Source of the DNA: Sipunculus nudus
Taxonomy: Eukaryota > Annelida > Sipuncula > Golfingiida > Sipunculidae
Length of the DNA: 64,000 nt
Assembly: GCA_026874595.1 (NCBI GenBank)
Contig: CM049314.1
Span: 65,880,800 to 65,944,799 of the forward strand
Direction of reading: 5' to 3'
Shown piece after piece: positions 25,023 to 37,118 of this stretch. The position numbers and the translations under genes were made by a program. The number at the start of each line of letters is the position of its first letter. The stretch's first letter is position 1. The notes under the pieces are model-generated. The model made no database searches. It was not told the DNA's origin and worked only from the letters and a program-made list of their open reading frames with translations.

Positions 25023-28000
25023 TGGCAGTTCATGGCTTCAAACACTGCACACGCTAGCGCGATCAAACAGCTCAGTTCTTTTTTTCACTTTAATATCTTA
25101 ATTGCATTTAGGTGCTCTCCCAATAGATTGATTCCAGTTCACAAGAACAAATCAGCAATTATCATTCGCTCATGTTGAACCTTTTTCAATGTTAATAGGA
25201 GCTTAATAGTCTTTAAGCAAGAAGCATTTTTTTATTTCATGAGTTTTCAATTTTTTAATGTGTATTCTCAATAGAACATTTTCAGTCGTTCATTTTTAAG
25301 CAACGAGCTTAAGATTTCTTTCCGGAAACGTCAAGATTAACCAAGTCTTGTCTAACAACTCAAAGCCAGACGATTTATACGTTTAGGGTTGAAAGGTTCA
25401 CCATGTTTAAGAGACAGAGCCTATGGATTATTTTGTAGGTAAATTTTCTTCATACTAAGTTTTGCCATTGAGCAAGTCAACATGGGTAATAATGGCACGG
25501 TGTGTGTCAAATATTTGTACTTTAATGTCGCCTCCCGTGAAGATGTGAAAGTAAAACAATATTTATTGATGTCGGAGGAGGCATTCCTTTTGTTTAGTAG
25601 GAATACATACTACGAAAGGTAAAATTTTAAGAGAGTTTTCTTTTATTATTTTAGACTTTGATATATGTGTACTCACCACTGCGTATTGACAGTTTAACAG
25701 TTTCCGTTTAAGAAATTTTAGAATTTCATATAAGCATGCCTTAAAATATGATAAAAATTGTAGTCTTTTATTAAAGGAAGAGAATTTATATTTCAATTTT
25801 TTACCGTATACATTTGTTGGAAAAAGATTTGAATCCGAGACTTTCCCCTCTAAAGTACATTGCCAAATCTAGATTTCTTTAGCGGATATGATAAGAGTCT
25901 GTTTTTAACAGCTTACTGTTGATAGCAGGAAATACCTGGGATATTGAACAGGGTACAGCTGCTGAGAAACAAACAATACATATCAACGTGGATGCCATCC
26001 TTAAGAACATATTAATATTTTCTCAATAAATTCCGTTACATATCGGGTATGTTATTAATATTTGTATATCTGCTTATTGATATTTCAGCCAAGTCTGTTT
26101 TGCATTGCTGCAGATGTTTTTCTTTTCTTTGAGAAAGGGGGTTATGATAATAATACCGTTACCTAGATTCAAACTCTTCCAACTAATCAGGAATCTCAAC
26201 ACGTCAGTCTGTTGACATTAAAAACAAACCCTGTCACGAAAAGCAATGAAACGGTGCTTAATACTTATTGATCGCCCCTTCGTTTCAGTATCACAAGAGT
26301 TCACGCACAAGTGGCTCCATGTAGCTTTTTGCGGTGGATGCTTTCATTACAGTAAAAGGAGTGTCTTAATTAGCATCACGTAGGCCCTATGCCTTACTCG
26401 TGTACTGTGGCCGCTTTCAACTACAGATGCGTAATGTCGTTCGGTAAACTGCTCGTCAGTTCGTCCTATTTGTTCATTACGGACAGAGATCAAATATCAG
26501 TATAAGTCGCCCATTCACCTACCTTTTGAAAAAGAATTTATCTGATTTCTGGTTTCCTATTTGTATATATTAATTATCTAAGGGTGATTTTGGTTGTGAA
26601 AAGTTTGTATAAGGCTTTCGTGAAGGATTTATGATATTTTTTACCAACAACATTTTTGTATACACAGCAATGTTGACAAAGGAGAAACAATATTGAATGC
26701 AACGACAATTTGTGTTCTGTGTAAATTTATGCCTTAAAACGTCGGCTTCATAAATAGGTTAAGGATGCTTAAATTACAGTGGAAAAAATATATCATTCTT
26801 TGTTCTGATCCACGAACATTTATTAAATAAAAAATAAAGCTTTCTTTAATTTAGAAATAGAAACTCTCTATGAACAAACGCATGAAACAGTAGGAAAGGC
26901 ATGTGGCATCTCACCATACGTGTTAGTCAGTTCGGTTTAAGTAAAGAACTCAGGATACATAATATATTGAAACGGTTGTAAAGGTAACGACCGCAACAGA
27001 TTTTGGTTTTTGCTTTTATAGTCAACTTTCTTTAGGCTAATACCAGTTTATAGGCGATGGGTGGTAGTAAGTTACAAGGAAAGCACTGTATTCATCAAAT
27101 AAAAGGGCAAGCTCCTGTGTCTTGCTTTCAGCTGCGCAGAAATTGCCTGTCACTTCCATCTACGAGTAGAGTTGACATAACGTTATGTCATACAAGTCCA
27201 ATTGGACAGAAGCCCGGTAGTAAAGCCATGAGACGCAACGCTTGCACGAGACACTTGGGTAAGGTATGAATCCTGCTGGATGAGCGGCTTGCGACCGTTT
27301 ATCTGTTTCAGGAAACTGCGCTCCTCCAAATGAACCCTTTCAAAAGCTAATAACTGAAGATCGCGCTGCGTTGATGACCGGTATAAATGATTCACTGACC
27401 CGCACGGCGGTGTAGCATCACGTCAACATGTCGGATTCCGTGTTACCATCCGGGTCACATCTAGTAAAAAATGAGTCTTCTGTTACCCTGGTTTTCCTTT
27501 AGTGATCCGAGCACATATATTCCAATTATCGTGGTAATCGAACTAGGTAGAACTTTCATGTTCTTAAATATTATGAGTCCCGACAAACCTTTCCCCTAAA
27601 ATCAGACCCTGGTAAAATTTGCCCTTTTCCGCACCAAAAAAAATACCTGGGGGTGAAGATGATTACTTTAACTTTATATCGGTGACGATGAATGATGCAA
27701 TATGATAATGTGACTAGATTAATAATTAATCTTGGGAAACCGATAAGCGTACAATTCGAGTAGCTGAGTCGTAAGTGCAGTGTATCGGAATGCATGTGTC
27801 ATGTCATGTAAAATATGTTTATTTGTTTGATTGTTTTTTATTGTTTTTAATTGTATTACACTCTTCGATGGCTTCAGAATGTATTATGTTCTTTTCATTT
27901 TTTGTCTTGACATTATGAGGATATTTTCTTTATAGAACTAGTTCTGAATAGTACCTTAACCCCTTAATCCTAAGCTGACATCTTCTGCGGCCTTAGCGTC

Positions 28001-29196
28001 AGAAAATCAGTTGATAGCGATATGTCTGCGCCACGAAAGCCCAGTTCTGCGTGACCGCAATTCCTATTGACTCGAACGAAGATCTAATTTCTTACAATGT
28101 TTACGTCATTGACCACGTGATCGATGAGCGTGACATCGAGAGATATCCCTCACAGATGTCATTAGTACAGTCAACAGCCAATGAAGCAAACGCTTTGTAA
28201 TTTAGAAGATTCGTTTATATTTGTGAGGAAATGCATCTGTCTGTCATCTGCCTACTTCATGTTTATTCAGTAACTTCCAAGGGATCAAAGGTCATGGTTT
28301 AGTCTATATTTCCATATCTTATTCCTATATGGAGTCATTAGGAAATACTTGAGTGAATGGTAGTGGTCGGAATGGGTCGTAAAATCAAGTTCGATAATTT
28401 TAAGGAAACAAACTACCGATGATTGATTATATCTGATCATGTCATGAATCTTTTATATTACCGTGAAATTTGCTGTTCAGAATTATACCTAAAAATTTCA
28501 TAGTAAATTGAACCGGACTCGTACCTAAAGCTGAAAGGCCAAGGTAATGTCCAAGTTATGAACAAATTGTACGGTAAGTTTTAATGGTGTTCGCTACTTT
28601 GTGGCACGTTTTTATTTTCTCTCTGGCTAGGTTAGGAAATTTTTTACTGGTTAATATGACTTCTTTGAATGTACATACATAATTGTTTGTGATCAATTAT
28701 CTGAAAATACAAAAAGTTTAATCGATTATGAAAGAAAACGACCAATTATCGATAAAAATGATTAAACTGGCACAACGAAAGCAAAAAGTGAGATATACGA
28801 TTACGTAATCACCTACTTCAGAGCATAGTCGAAGTCGGACATGAAAAAGGTTTTTTGTGTTTTTTATATTTGAAACACAAATGATTAAAGAGATAAGAAA
28901 TAAAGGAAAATATGTACGTTGAGAATAGGCATGATCTTGTTAAGCTTCTCAACAGTAATATAGATTTGTAATTCTCATACACGATTACTTTGAATTATTG
29001 TTTTCCTACGCCCGGAAACATAATCAAAAGCATTTTTAATCAAATTGACACCTATGAACAATCTTTCTCTTGTCCAAGGCTTTATTCATCTTGCGCCATC
29101 CATCACGTTACACTGGTAATATTCTAATGTGACAGTTCTTGTTATGAGTTAGTTTTCCGTGTGTATGATCCGTTATGGCAAGCGTGCAGAGACTAG
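25023..29196. other. Non-coding, nothing firmly recognised
   Basis: About 4.2 kb without a supported gene. An 18-base perfect palindrome TGACATAACGTTATGTCA lies at 27173-27190 inside a GC-richer patch (27050-27450) that has unsupported frames on both strands. Confidence 0.45.
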
Positions 29197-29584
29197 TCTC
29201 TCAAAACGGATTATGATACATGTCATAACTTCTCTCGCAGCCAAGACAAAGAACAACCACAAAAGATCGATGGAATTTTTCCTGTGGCGTCATCTATTTA
29301 GACCAAGGGCAGAAATGCCCTTCCCGATATTGTAATACCTAATGTTGTAATTGTAATATTGTAATAATAATACGAACGTAAGTTGCATTGTCTCTCACAA
29401 CGGATTATGATACATGTCATAACTTCTCTCGCAGCCAAGACAAAGAACAACCACAAAAGATCGATGGAATTTTTCCTGTGGCGTCATCTATTTAGACCAA
29501 GGGCAGAAATGCCCTTCCCGATATTGTAATACCTAATGTTGTAATTGTAATATTGTAATAATAATACGAACGTAAGTTGCATTG
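29197..29584. repeat. 194-base tandem duplication
   Basis: 29197-29390 and 29391-29584 are adjacent copies running from TCTCTCxxAACGGATTATG to AACGTAAGTTGCATTG. I see one mismatch near the start (AAAACGG against ACAACGG). Such near-identity implies a recent duplication, or an assembly artefact. Confidence 0.95.
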
Positions 29585-30119
29585 TTTCCATGAATAATTA
29601 CAGTAATTAAGCAAGGACCCAGGCAAAACGAATATCAAAATTATAGTTCCAAGTTTATGATAACACTTAGTTATAGTTGAATTAGTGTTTCTGTATGTAC
29701 TAAGATATTGAGGAATCTTGCCAGAGGCCGTACAGATTTCACATGCCACACATATTGTACGACATAAGACATTTCTCGAATAATACATAGTTGGTAGTTA
29801 GTTTACAAAAGATCATAACGGTCTGTTTGCATGAAACGAAATGTCTGAAGACTAAACAAAACTTTTAAAATATGACACAGACAGCTGTGGAATATCATGG
29901 TAGTGTTCTAATAAACTGAATACTCAGGATAAACTTGTTTTCTCAATGAACTAATTGTTTCATTCATTACGGCAACTGACTGACGTAGAAACAAGCTACA
30001 TTTATTTACTTTGATATTGTGTATATTGCAGCGAAATGACACACGACACCAAAGCAATCAGTGTATCTTTATAGATCTCAAAACATTCTCCTTTCAACGT
30101 TATAGTTTGCTATACATGG
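29585..30119. other. Non-coding, nothing recognised
   Basis: AT-rich. The minus-strand frame at 29492-29788 crosses the duplication end and is unsupported. Confidence 0.45.
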
Positions 30120-30440
30120 AATATCTGAGTCCACCAAAGTCGGCAATGTTGACCGACCTGCCCGCGGGCATTTTTAACCTCGGGTTCAGAAATGACAGTG
30201 CTTGAGGCGTTGACTGTAAGTCAGTACTCAGCCAGTGGACAGCTGGCAGTGACAGCATTGGAAACAGTTCAGGAAAGACCATTATACGTAGCTTTTCAAA
30301 CACGCTTAACGTCACGGCCAAAACACTTACCCGTCACCGCGTAGTAAAGCGGAAAACCTTTCCGTTTTAGCGGAAGAAACTTTTGTCACCCGGCCGCTGG
30401 TCTTCTTACATTTACGCGACACTCAATTCAAGCCATTAGT
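30120..30440. promoter_or_regulatory. Candidate regulatory island
   Basis: GC-richer unique patch with clustered E-box-type and AGTCAG/TGACAG words (CAGTGGACAGCTGGCAGTGACAG) and GGAAAACCTTTCCG, a near-palindrome. Opposite-strand frames overlap here and neither is convincing. Confidence 0.15.
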
Positions 30441-32159
30441 GATAACGGAAATGAAAGACTACTTAGTCACGAGCACCTTAACGACCTAAACAGAAGCATT
30501 GTTCAAACATACAAGTCATAAAAGCGCGCTGGGCCCGCATTACACTCTACTCCAAGTACAAGGGCCTTCTTAATATGAGAGCAACCGTGGCTTCTCCAGC
30601 AAGCTACTTGACTGTTACTTCCGTAACCAGAGCTGGTCGTTACAGCATGGTATCTGCTGTTTGACAGAGGTTTTTTGACGAGTGACTTTGATACATATAG
30701 AAAAACATATATGTGCTCAAATATAACATGACGATATCCAAATTGTTTCAGGTGTTTTTGATATTTTACTTCAGTTTTCAAATCGCTATTTTATAAAAAA
30801 AAAACTTACACTAATGCTCCAATCACAATAACAAATTACTGTTTTGATCTGTTAATTGACCTTTTTTCATAATTGGTTTAATCATATATTCTGCAGATTG
30901 GTATTTTTTTTTCATTAAAATCATTTTAGAAGAGTTATCAGAAATATGGCATGTGACGATAGGATATTTTTTATAATGACTAAGGACAGGCTTTGGTATT
31001 TCTCTATTATTAATCAAAAAGGTTCTTTAAAAAAACTTGTGATTTCATTGCATTTTACTTGAAGAATTGTTAAACAAAGATTAAAAAATCATAATTAACG
31101 TATATAAAACCTTAATCTTCCTGTCATGTGACTCGGTAGTCACGTGGCTTTACTGTGATTGGTGTTATTTATGGTATTATTTTAGAACTTGGGATACTTC
31201 ATGAACCAAATGAAGGGGTAAAAACCCGACATTTTCTCTTCCTTACGTTGAACACCATAGTTAGATGAGGACATTAACTTCTTTTATTAATCATTTAACG
31301 TTAAAACCAGTCCGGTAATCGATCCATCAAACGCTAAAAATATTTAATTCTCTTCCAAATAAATTAATCCCTGGGGTGTTTATTTCAAATGCAAAACACT
31401 GTTTTGTATGATTCATTGCATGGCATGGTGGAACTAAGCCCTCCTTCTCGTACACTGACTCCATGCGTCAACACTGAAACCAATCCTTCCCTCTCAACTA
31501 CCTACATTTCCGGGCTTGCTCTTACTAAATGAATCAGGGCCCGGTGAGGTCAGGGGTCAGGCTGGGAAATAAGGACCTCTGGCTCCTGACTCAAACTGTT
31601 TTATGCAGGAAAGTAATATGATTTATATTTTTATAACCATATTAAGTTTCATATATGTGTAATCCATAGGAATTTAATTCGACTTTTAAACGGGTCGGTC
31701 ACATAACTGTTGATATACCCGTGGTTGATATATCAGGGGTGTCGAAACGGGGGGGGGGAGGGTACGCTATTCAGAGAGTAAGATTTATATACTTGATTAA
31801 AATAAAATAAATAACAGATGAACTGTTCTTCGCCAAGCCACTTTCATGTTGTCCGACAGTTTTATGATTTTCCCGAATTGTACTTATCGTGTAGGAAGGA
31901 GTACAGATATGAGAATATAGCATTAATTGCAGAAAATATTGTCAAGTGTACAACCTGTTACCTGTTTAGTCTGTCAATATCTTCTGGTTAAAACCGAGAT
32001 TGCATATTTGATCACAACAGGGTATCTGATTGAGTGGCAAAGAGGTTCTCGAATCAATTTTAGAGGACGAAAGAGCCTCTTTGGGGACCTAAAATGATTA
32101 CATCGGATATGTTATTAAACCAACAGAATGATACTTAGCCTGACGCTTATTACGATTTT
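30441..32159. other. Non-coding, nothing recognised
   Basis: AT-rich sequence. A short perfect hairpin GTGACT-CGGT-AGTCAC lies near 31127-31142 and a poly-G run near 31750. No gene. Confidence 0.45.
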
Positions 32160-32235
32160 TCAGGTTTAGCCTATTGGTTAAAGCGCTGAGACACGGGAAC
32201 TCCAGGTTTCCGGTTCGAACCTCGCCTAAGACTAG
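32160..32235 (+). mobile_element. tRNA-derived remnant (SINE head or tRNA pseudogene)
   Basis: Box A TAGCCTATTGG (32167-32177) and a perfect box B GGTTCGAACCT (32212-32222) sit 45 bases apart, as in a tRNA. When folded, the acceptor stem does not pair and the T stem is broken, so a functional tRNA is unlikely. Confidence 0.55.
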
Positions 32236-33048
32236 ATGTCAGAATGGCAAAGTCTTAATAAGATCTCAGAGACTAGCTCCAATGTATTAATACAGGTCAT
32301 GACTTCTGAATTATTCCTAATCCAACGCTTTTTAACAATCAGCTGAAATCCAGAAGGCTTAATAATAAAAATAACACGTCATTCTTATCATTTGGTAATC
32401 TTCATCCCAAGTAAATAGGCAGCGCAGCCAATAGCCCGTGGGCCGATCCCTAATAAAGAGCTATTGAATGATTTAACTAAACTTCACCCTTTGACGGTGT
32501 CATTCTTGATACGTTGCCTGTCACAACATCTGCCTGACACTCTTGGTGCCGCCCCGGGCTAAATTATAGACCCGCAGACATTGGGGAATGATGTAGCCAA
32601 CAGCTGCAGCATAAAATATTCACTGCGGTCCTGCCACAGTACATACGACTTTCACTTGCATATGATAATTGTGCTTTGTCATTCTTTGTGTCCACAGGAT
32701 ACAAAGCAAATAGTTCCCTCCTGGGGCCACCTTCTTGTCCTCATTGTACACAGATGTATTGTATAATTATTATTGAAATATTTATTGAAAATGGAGAGTT
32801 TTTACAGCTAAAATTATGTTTCTTCCTGTTTTTAAGCGTCCTATCCGTCGTAATGATTTGGTACTGTATGTTAAATGGTCGTGATGGTGTGATAATTTAT
32901 TAATTAACCTTCGGCGGTTTTAGTCGTTCTTCATGCATACATAATAAGAGTTAAGCCTTGAAGGATCTTACTAACTACGCTTTGTTTGAGTGATTAACGA
33001 ATCCTTTCTGTAAAGGTGATATAAAACTAGAATATACAGAAAACGTCG
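32236..33048. other. Non-coding, possible regulatory patch
   Basis: 32400-32720 is GC-richer and unique-looking, with overlapping short frames (32581-32903) that have no domain. Nothing else recognised. Confidence 0.4.
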
Positions 33049-33125
33049 GATCACCCCGTATTGGAATCGAACCCATGACCCTCCGATTGCCGGTCGTCTG
33101 CCTGGGGATCCCCAACCCTAATGTG
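33049..33125 (-). mobile_element. tRNA-derived SINE fragment
   Basis: The reverse strand carries a perfect box B GGGTTCGATTCC (33063-33074) preceded by GGCAATCGGAGGGTCAT. The expected box A region (GGGGATCCCCAGGCAGACG) is degraded. Confidence 0.5.
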
Positions 33126-35104
33126 TATCCCTGATAGGATACCATGAAAAGGAATTATTGCTAAGATTGTTAAAGTATACCTATCATAAGGTGTACAAAT
33201 AAAATAAATGTTTGTTTTAAACCAGTCAACTTAACCAGGTTTTAAATTAAAAAAAAAACTTTATAAGGTTTTGTCTGCTGTCCTGTATTTTTCATCCACA
33301 CTTTACATAAAAATCGATATGCTCTAAAACTAATATTTTCTTTCTTGGAATATGCTTAATGTTTTACCTAAACTTGTTTTTTTTAAATATGTGGAGGCTT
33401 AATGTGATATCATTTCGGTCAGGCAAACAGGAAACAGATGACATATAAGCTTTCAGCAGCCCCAAATGAGGCAATTACGTCACCATGGGATACAGCAGTG
33501 TTACGCAGCGTGTGGTGCGTTCTTTGGTGCCCCATCCGCTTCAAATTATGTTCGATGGCAACAGCATTGAACAGTCTCATTGAATGTCATTGAAAAGTTG
33601 TAGGTGGGTAGTCCAGAGTTTAGAAGAGAAATTTAAAATCATAATTGACTGTATGTTGGAGTGGATATGGAAGGGGATAGAGGCATATGCCAAGATATGT
33701 GCTCTGTGAGTGCCATTTTTTTATGATGTAGTGGTATGTGTTAACCGTCTCAAAGTCACATCCCGTCACATCCCACCTGTAACTGCGGATTTAAGGAGCG
33801 CTGGTGCCATTTTTAATATAATGGGTAAAGGGTTGCTTAATATCGATAATAACGAAACTATCCGTAATGTACCAGAACAGGTGAAAAATTCAAAACTTTT
33901 TTTCGCCATTCCTTCTCCCAAACCCGTTCACGTCCCTCTCGGCACGTAGCGTCCGACATCTGCTGCTTCACTCCCTCGCTATACGAGTTCCTCTGACTCT
34001 TAAATCATCTATTCAACCTTACATGGAAAAGTAAAATATAAAAATATGTATATACCTTGATGACATTCTATAATGCACGATATTCTGGAATAAATGAGGT
34101 CAAATATCAATTTTAACAATATTGTAAAGACGCGTATCCTAGCATCCAGAGAAACATAGTCCCTGATTTATCATATCTGCCTGGAAAGATAGTCTTTTTC
34201 CAATTAATGTTGATTGGATGTAAGATTGTCATGTTTTTTATTAAGTAGGTCTATTTGTTCCGGTCCAAAGAGGACAAAGCTATTTTACCTGATGTAATAA
34301 GTTCAAAGAACAAAGTCGACCATATTCATGCCCAAATAACTTTGTGAATGCCTCCCCCTGACAAATATAAAATAAACCAGAGTATCCTTATGACAGGGTT
34401 GTTTTTATCAGCCAGACAGGTGGATCCCATCTGCAGCCGAACACCAGTCTCAAACACTTTAATCATTGGATTGACTGTGTGGGACGCAACGGCTTGTTTT
34501 AGTCTGAAATAATGTGGTTTGCTTAGAAAGGACTTACTACAGGTATGTCCATATAACCATACACACTAATCATCCAAGAGTTCCCGAGAATTTGATCTTT
34601 GCGGTATCTCATTCATTTGTTCCAAAAACAAAAATAGCCCATGTTGAACTCTCTGTTATATAGCACTTAATCTTATACCAAGACTGAGATTGATTCCATC
34701 TGCAAGGAATGTCATCTCGTTACCATGACATCTAGTATATGCGAGTCAGGGGGCAGTCATGTTTATGTTTAATCAAAGGATGGCCCTGTCCATCGATATT
34801 TCCTATATTAGTGTTATGAGAAGATTCTTTGTTTACAAACACGCGGATGTTAAACATCAGATTTTGGTATTATTACAAGCGTACGTCGGTTATATAGTAT
34901 CAGCTCCAAGACCATAACGGGCAAACACGTGACAAAACCATTTACCTGCCAGAAAGCAATGTCCGTCACTCTTAATTGTTTCCAGAGTTTGGAACGGAAA
35001 ACCAACGAACGGGAAATAAATAATATTGGAAAAAAAACACGTGCATATAACGTGTCTAAGGGAACATTTGGCATACATTCCCAGTCTAAGTGCATACGCC
35101 TCAC
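33126..35104. other. Non-coding, nothing recognised
   Basis: Frames at 33710-33949 and 34850-35210 lie on both strands of the same DNA, without domains. Confidence 0.45.
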
Positions 35105-35119
35105 ACCCCCCCCCCCCCC

Positions 35120-35163
<44 letters not shown>

Positions 35164-35175
35164 ATACATATATAT
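35105..35175. repeat. Poly-C, (CT)n and (TA) compound tract
   Basis: Fourteen C, then (CT)n at about 35124-35163, then TATACATATATA. Confidence 0.95.
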
Positions 35176-36480
35176 CTTTATCTAACTGTATAAAAGATAT
35201 GGCTTTATAATATTTAGCGAATCTACTTGAGCATTATAAAACTTTATTAAAATGATTACTTTGTAAAATATTTTCTATGTATCGTTTCGGCGTCCTATAT
35301 AAGTATACACTGAAGAAACTTAAAAAAATATAAGTAATTTTCCTTTTCATTTTGACCCAAGGCACATTATTTTACTCATTCATTGTTTTTCTTGGTGATG
35401 GTATAACTCTGTCCGGTTTGTGTTCTCCTATTTACAATGCACCAGCCCCCTTAACTGTTACGTTCGTGTATAGTATCGCCAACCATAAAGTAACGGCTTC
35501 AGCGTCAAGCGCGCAACAATTCCGGCGAAAAATGCCTCCCTGGGGTTAAGGTTCTCGTAATTATTTAAAACCTGCCATACACAGAATATGCCACAGAGCG
35601 GGAAATGTGTTCAGCAAGCCAGGCATAGCAGGAGTCTCGTACCCTTGGGATATTCTCGCGGTGTTTGGATTTAAGAATCCGTCTTCTCGTATTCCCAGTT
35701 CGACCGAGTTTGGCGGTTTAATGTGTGTTCACAACCACTCTGACCGTATGATGAAATAGCTTCAAGTGTTCTTGGGTTGGAAAAGTGTTAAACTACAAGG
35801 GGCTGCTTGGACGATCAAATATACGGCGGGCTGTATGATAGTGAAAATAAAAACTGTTCAATTGTCCTGTAGAAAAATGTATATTTTTCTGTTATCTTAT
35901 ATATGACTACAATATCTCAAATCTTTGAAAAAGCACTGTTTTTTTTTTTTTTTACAGTCGAGAGTTTGTTTTATTTTACTGTTTTTTTATCAAATTAAGA
36001 TGAAATAAGCTATAATAAGCATTTTAAGGCATACTTTTTTATCCTTTATTAGAATAATGATGAAATAAGCAGTTATGCCATTCTTAGCATATTGTTAGTA
36101 TGTTTTCGTTACAACTGCATACCTTAACGACAGCGCTTGCTAGCTTCCGTAAAGTACACTTCCAGTATCATCTTCACGCACAAAGTACAGAATTATTCTT
36201 AAAAAATACAAAAACAAAAATATTTAATAAAAATACTCAAGATATTTGTAAGGGAAAAATTAGAAACCCCTTTAGCAGTAGTATTATTTAATTCCCAGCA
36301 TTTTCTTTATGATTGATGGACTTAAAAATCATGGAACTCGTACACATCTCGGCAGCTTCCCGCGGCATTCTTTGTGATTTGATGACCTTTCTCCAATTAT
36401 CTTTGCTGGCCAGACAGTTCTTGTAAATAAACATGCAATGCCATGAACGATCGCCCTTAAGACCGAGGGTGATGTATATA
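35176..36480. other. Non-coding, nothing recognised
   Basis: AT-rich with a poly-T run near 35940. The frames are unsupported. Confidence 0.45.
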
Positions 36481-36529
36481 AGAAACGACCACCGTGACGC
36501 TAATACATGCAGTCAGCCAGGAACTGATA

Positions 36530-36606
36530 GATGTCACGTGACTGTTTTTGCTGGCGTCATAATGGTAGGAAGATCATGAGTCATTCAGTACGGCGGCCAT
36601 CTTGGA
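36530..36606. promoter_or_regulatory. Cluster of transcription-factor-like sites
   Basis: Within about 75 bases: palindromic E-box GTCACGTGAC (36533-36542), AP-1-type TGAGTCA (36577-36583) and a YY1-like CGGCGGCCATCTTGG (36591-36605). Clusters like this occur in promoters, but no first exon is evident. Confidence 0.25.
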
Positions 36607-36825
36607 ATACGTTGGTTTTTATATAGGTTTTTTTTATTTCTATGATTTAAAGAAGTTGCCTGAAAAAATGCTGCTTTACGATTAACCAACCATTAACCTC
36701 ATTGCTGCAGATTTTGTACAAAGCAGTGTGTATAGCAAAGGCGATAAGCAACGCCCCTTCTATACTACAAACTGATTAAATTAAACAAGTTAGAATTGGC
36801 AAAAACTAAGTGAAATTGGATTCAT

Positions 36826-36838
36826 TTATATATATATT

Positions 36839-36871
<33 letters not shown>

Positions 36872-36878
36872 ATATATT
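36826..36878. repeat. (TA)n microsatellite with TTTA interruptions
   Basis: Near-pure TA, immediately 3' (in element orientation) of the minus-strand SINE-like copy. Confidence 0.9.
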
Positions 36879-36884
36879 ACTTAA

Positions 36885-37034
36885 AAATTTGCCGAGGGGT
36901 CATTATAGGGCCGATCCCGGATTCGAACCCACGTCAGTTGCGCACATGTCTTGCGTTCCAACCGCTTTGCTAGAAAAGCAAGCTTCTCTAGAGAGTCGTA
37001 GATTTTGGTCCGCGTTTATATGCACTCCGTAACA

Positions 37035-37035
<1 letters not shown>
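36885..37035 (-). mobile_element. tRNA-derived SINE, family C copy 1
   Basis: The minus strand has box A TAGCAAAGCGG (36962-36972) and box B GGGTTCGAATCC (36919-36930) 42 bases apart. Homology to 55375-55495 extends beyond the tRNA part (GxGGACC...TCTC-TAG-GAAGCTT-GxTTTTCTAGC), so this is a repeat family and not a tRNA gene. It is bracketed by two (TA)n arrays. Confidence 0.65.

Positions 37036-37036
<1 letters not shown>

Positions 37037-37117
<81 letters not shown>
37037..37117. repeat. (TA)n microsatellite, about 40 units
   Basis: Pure TA run of 81 bases, abutting the SINE-like copy. Confidence 0.98.

Positions 37118-37118
<1 letters not shown>

Noticed and set aside
32160-32235. Functional tRNA gene
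   Set aside because: Boxes A and B are good, but the acceptor stem does not pair and the T stem has mismatches.
33049-33125. Functional tRNA gene on the minus strand
   Set aside because: Perfect box B but no valid box A or D arm.
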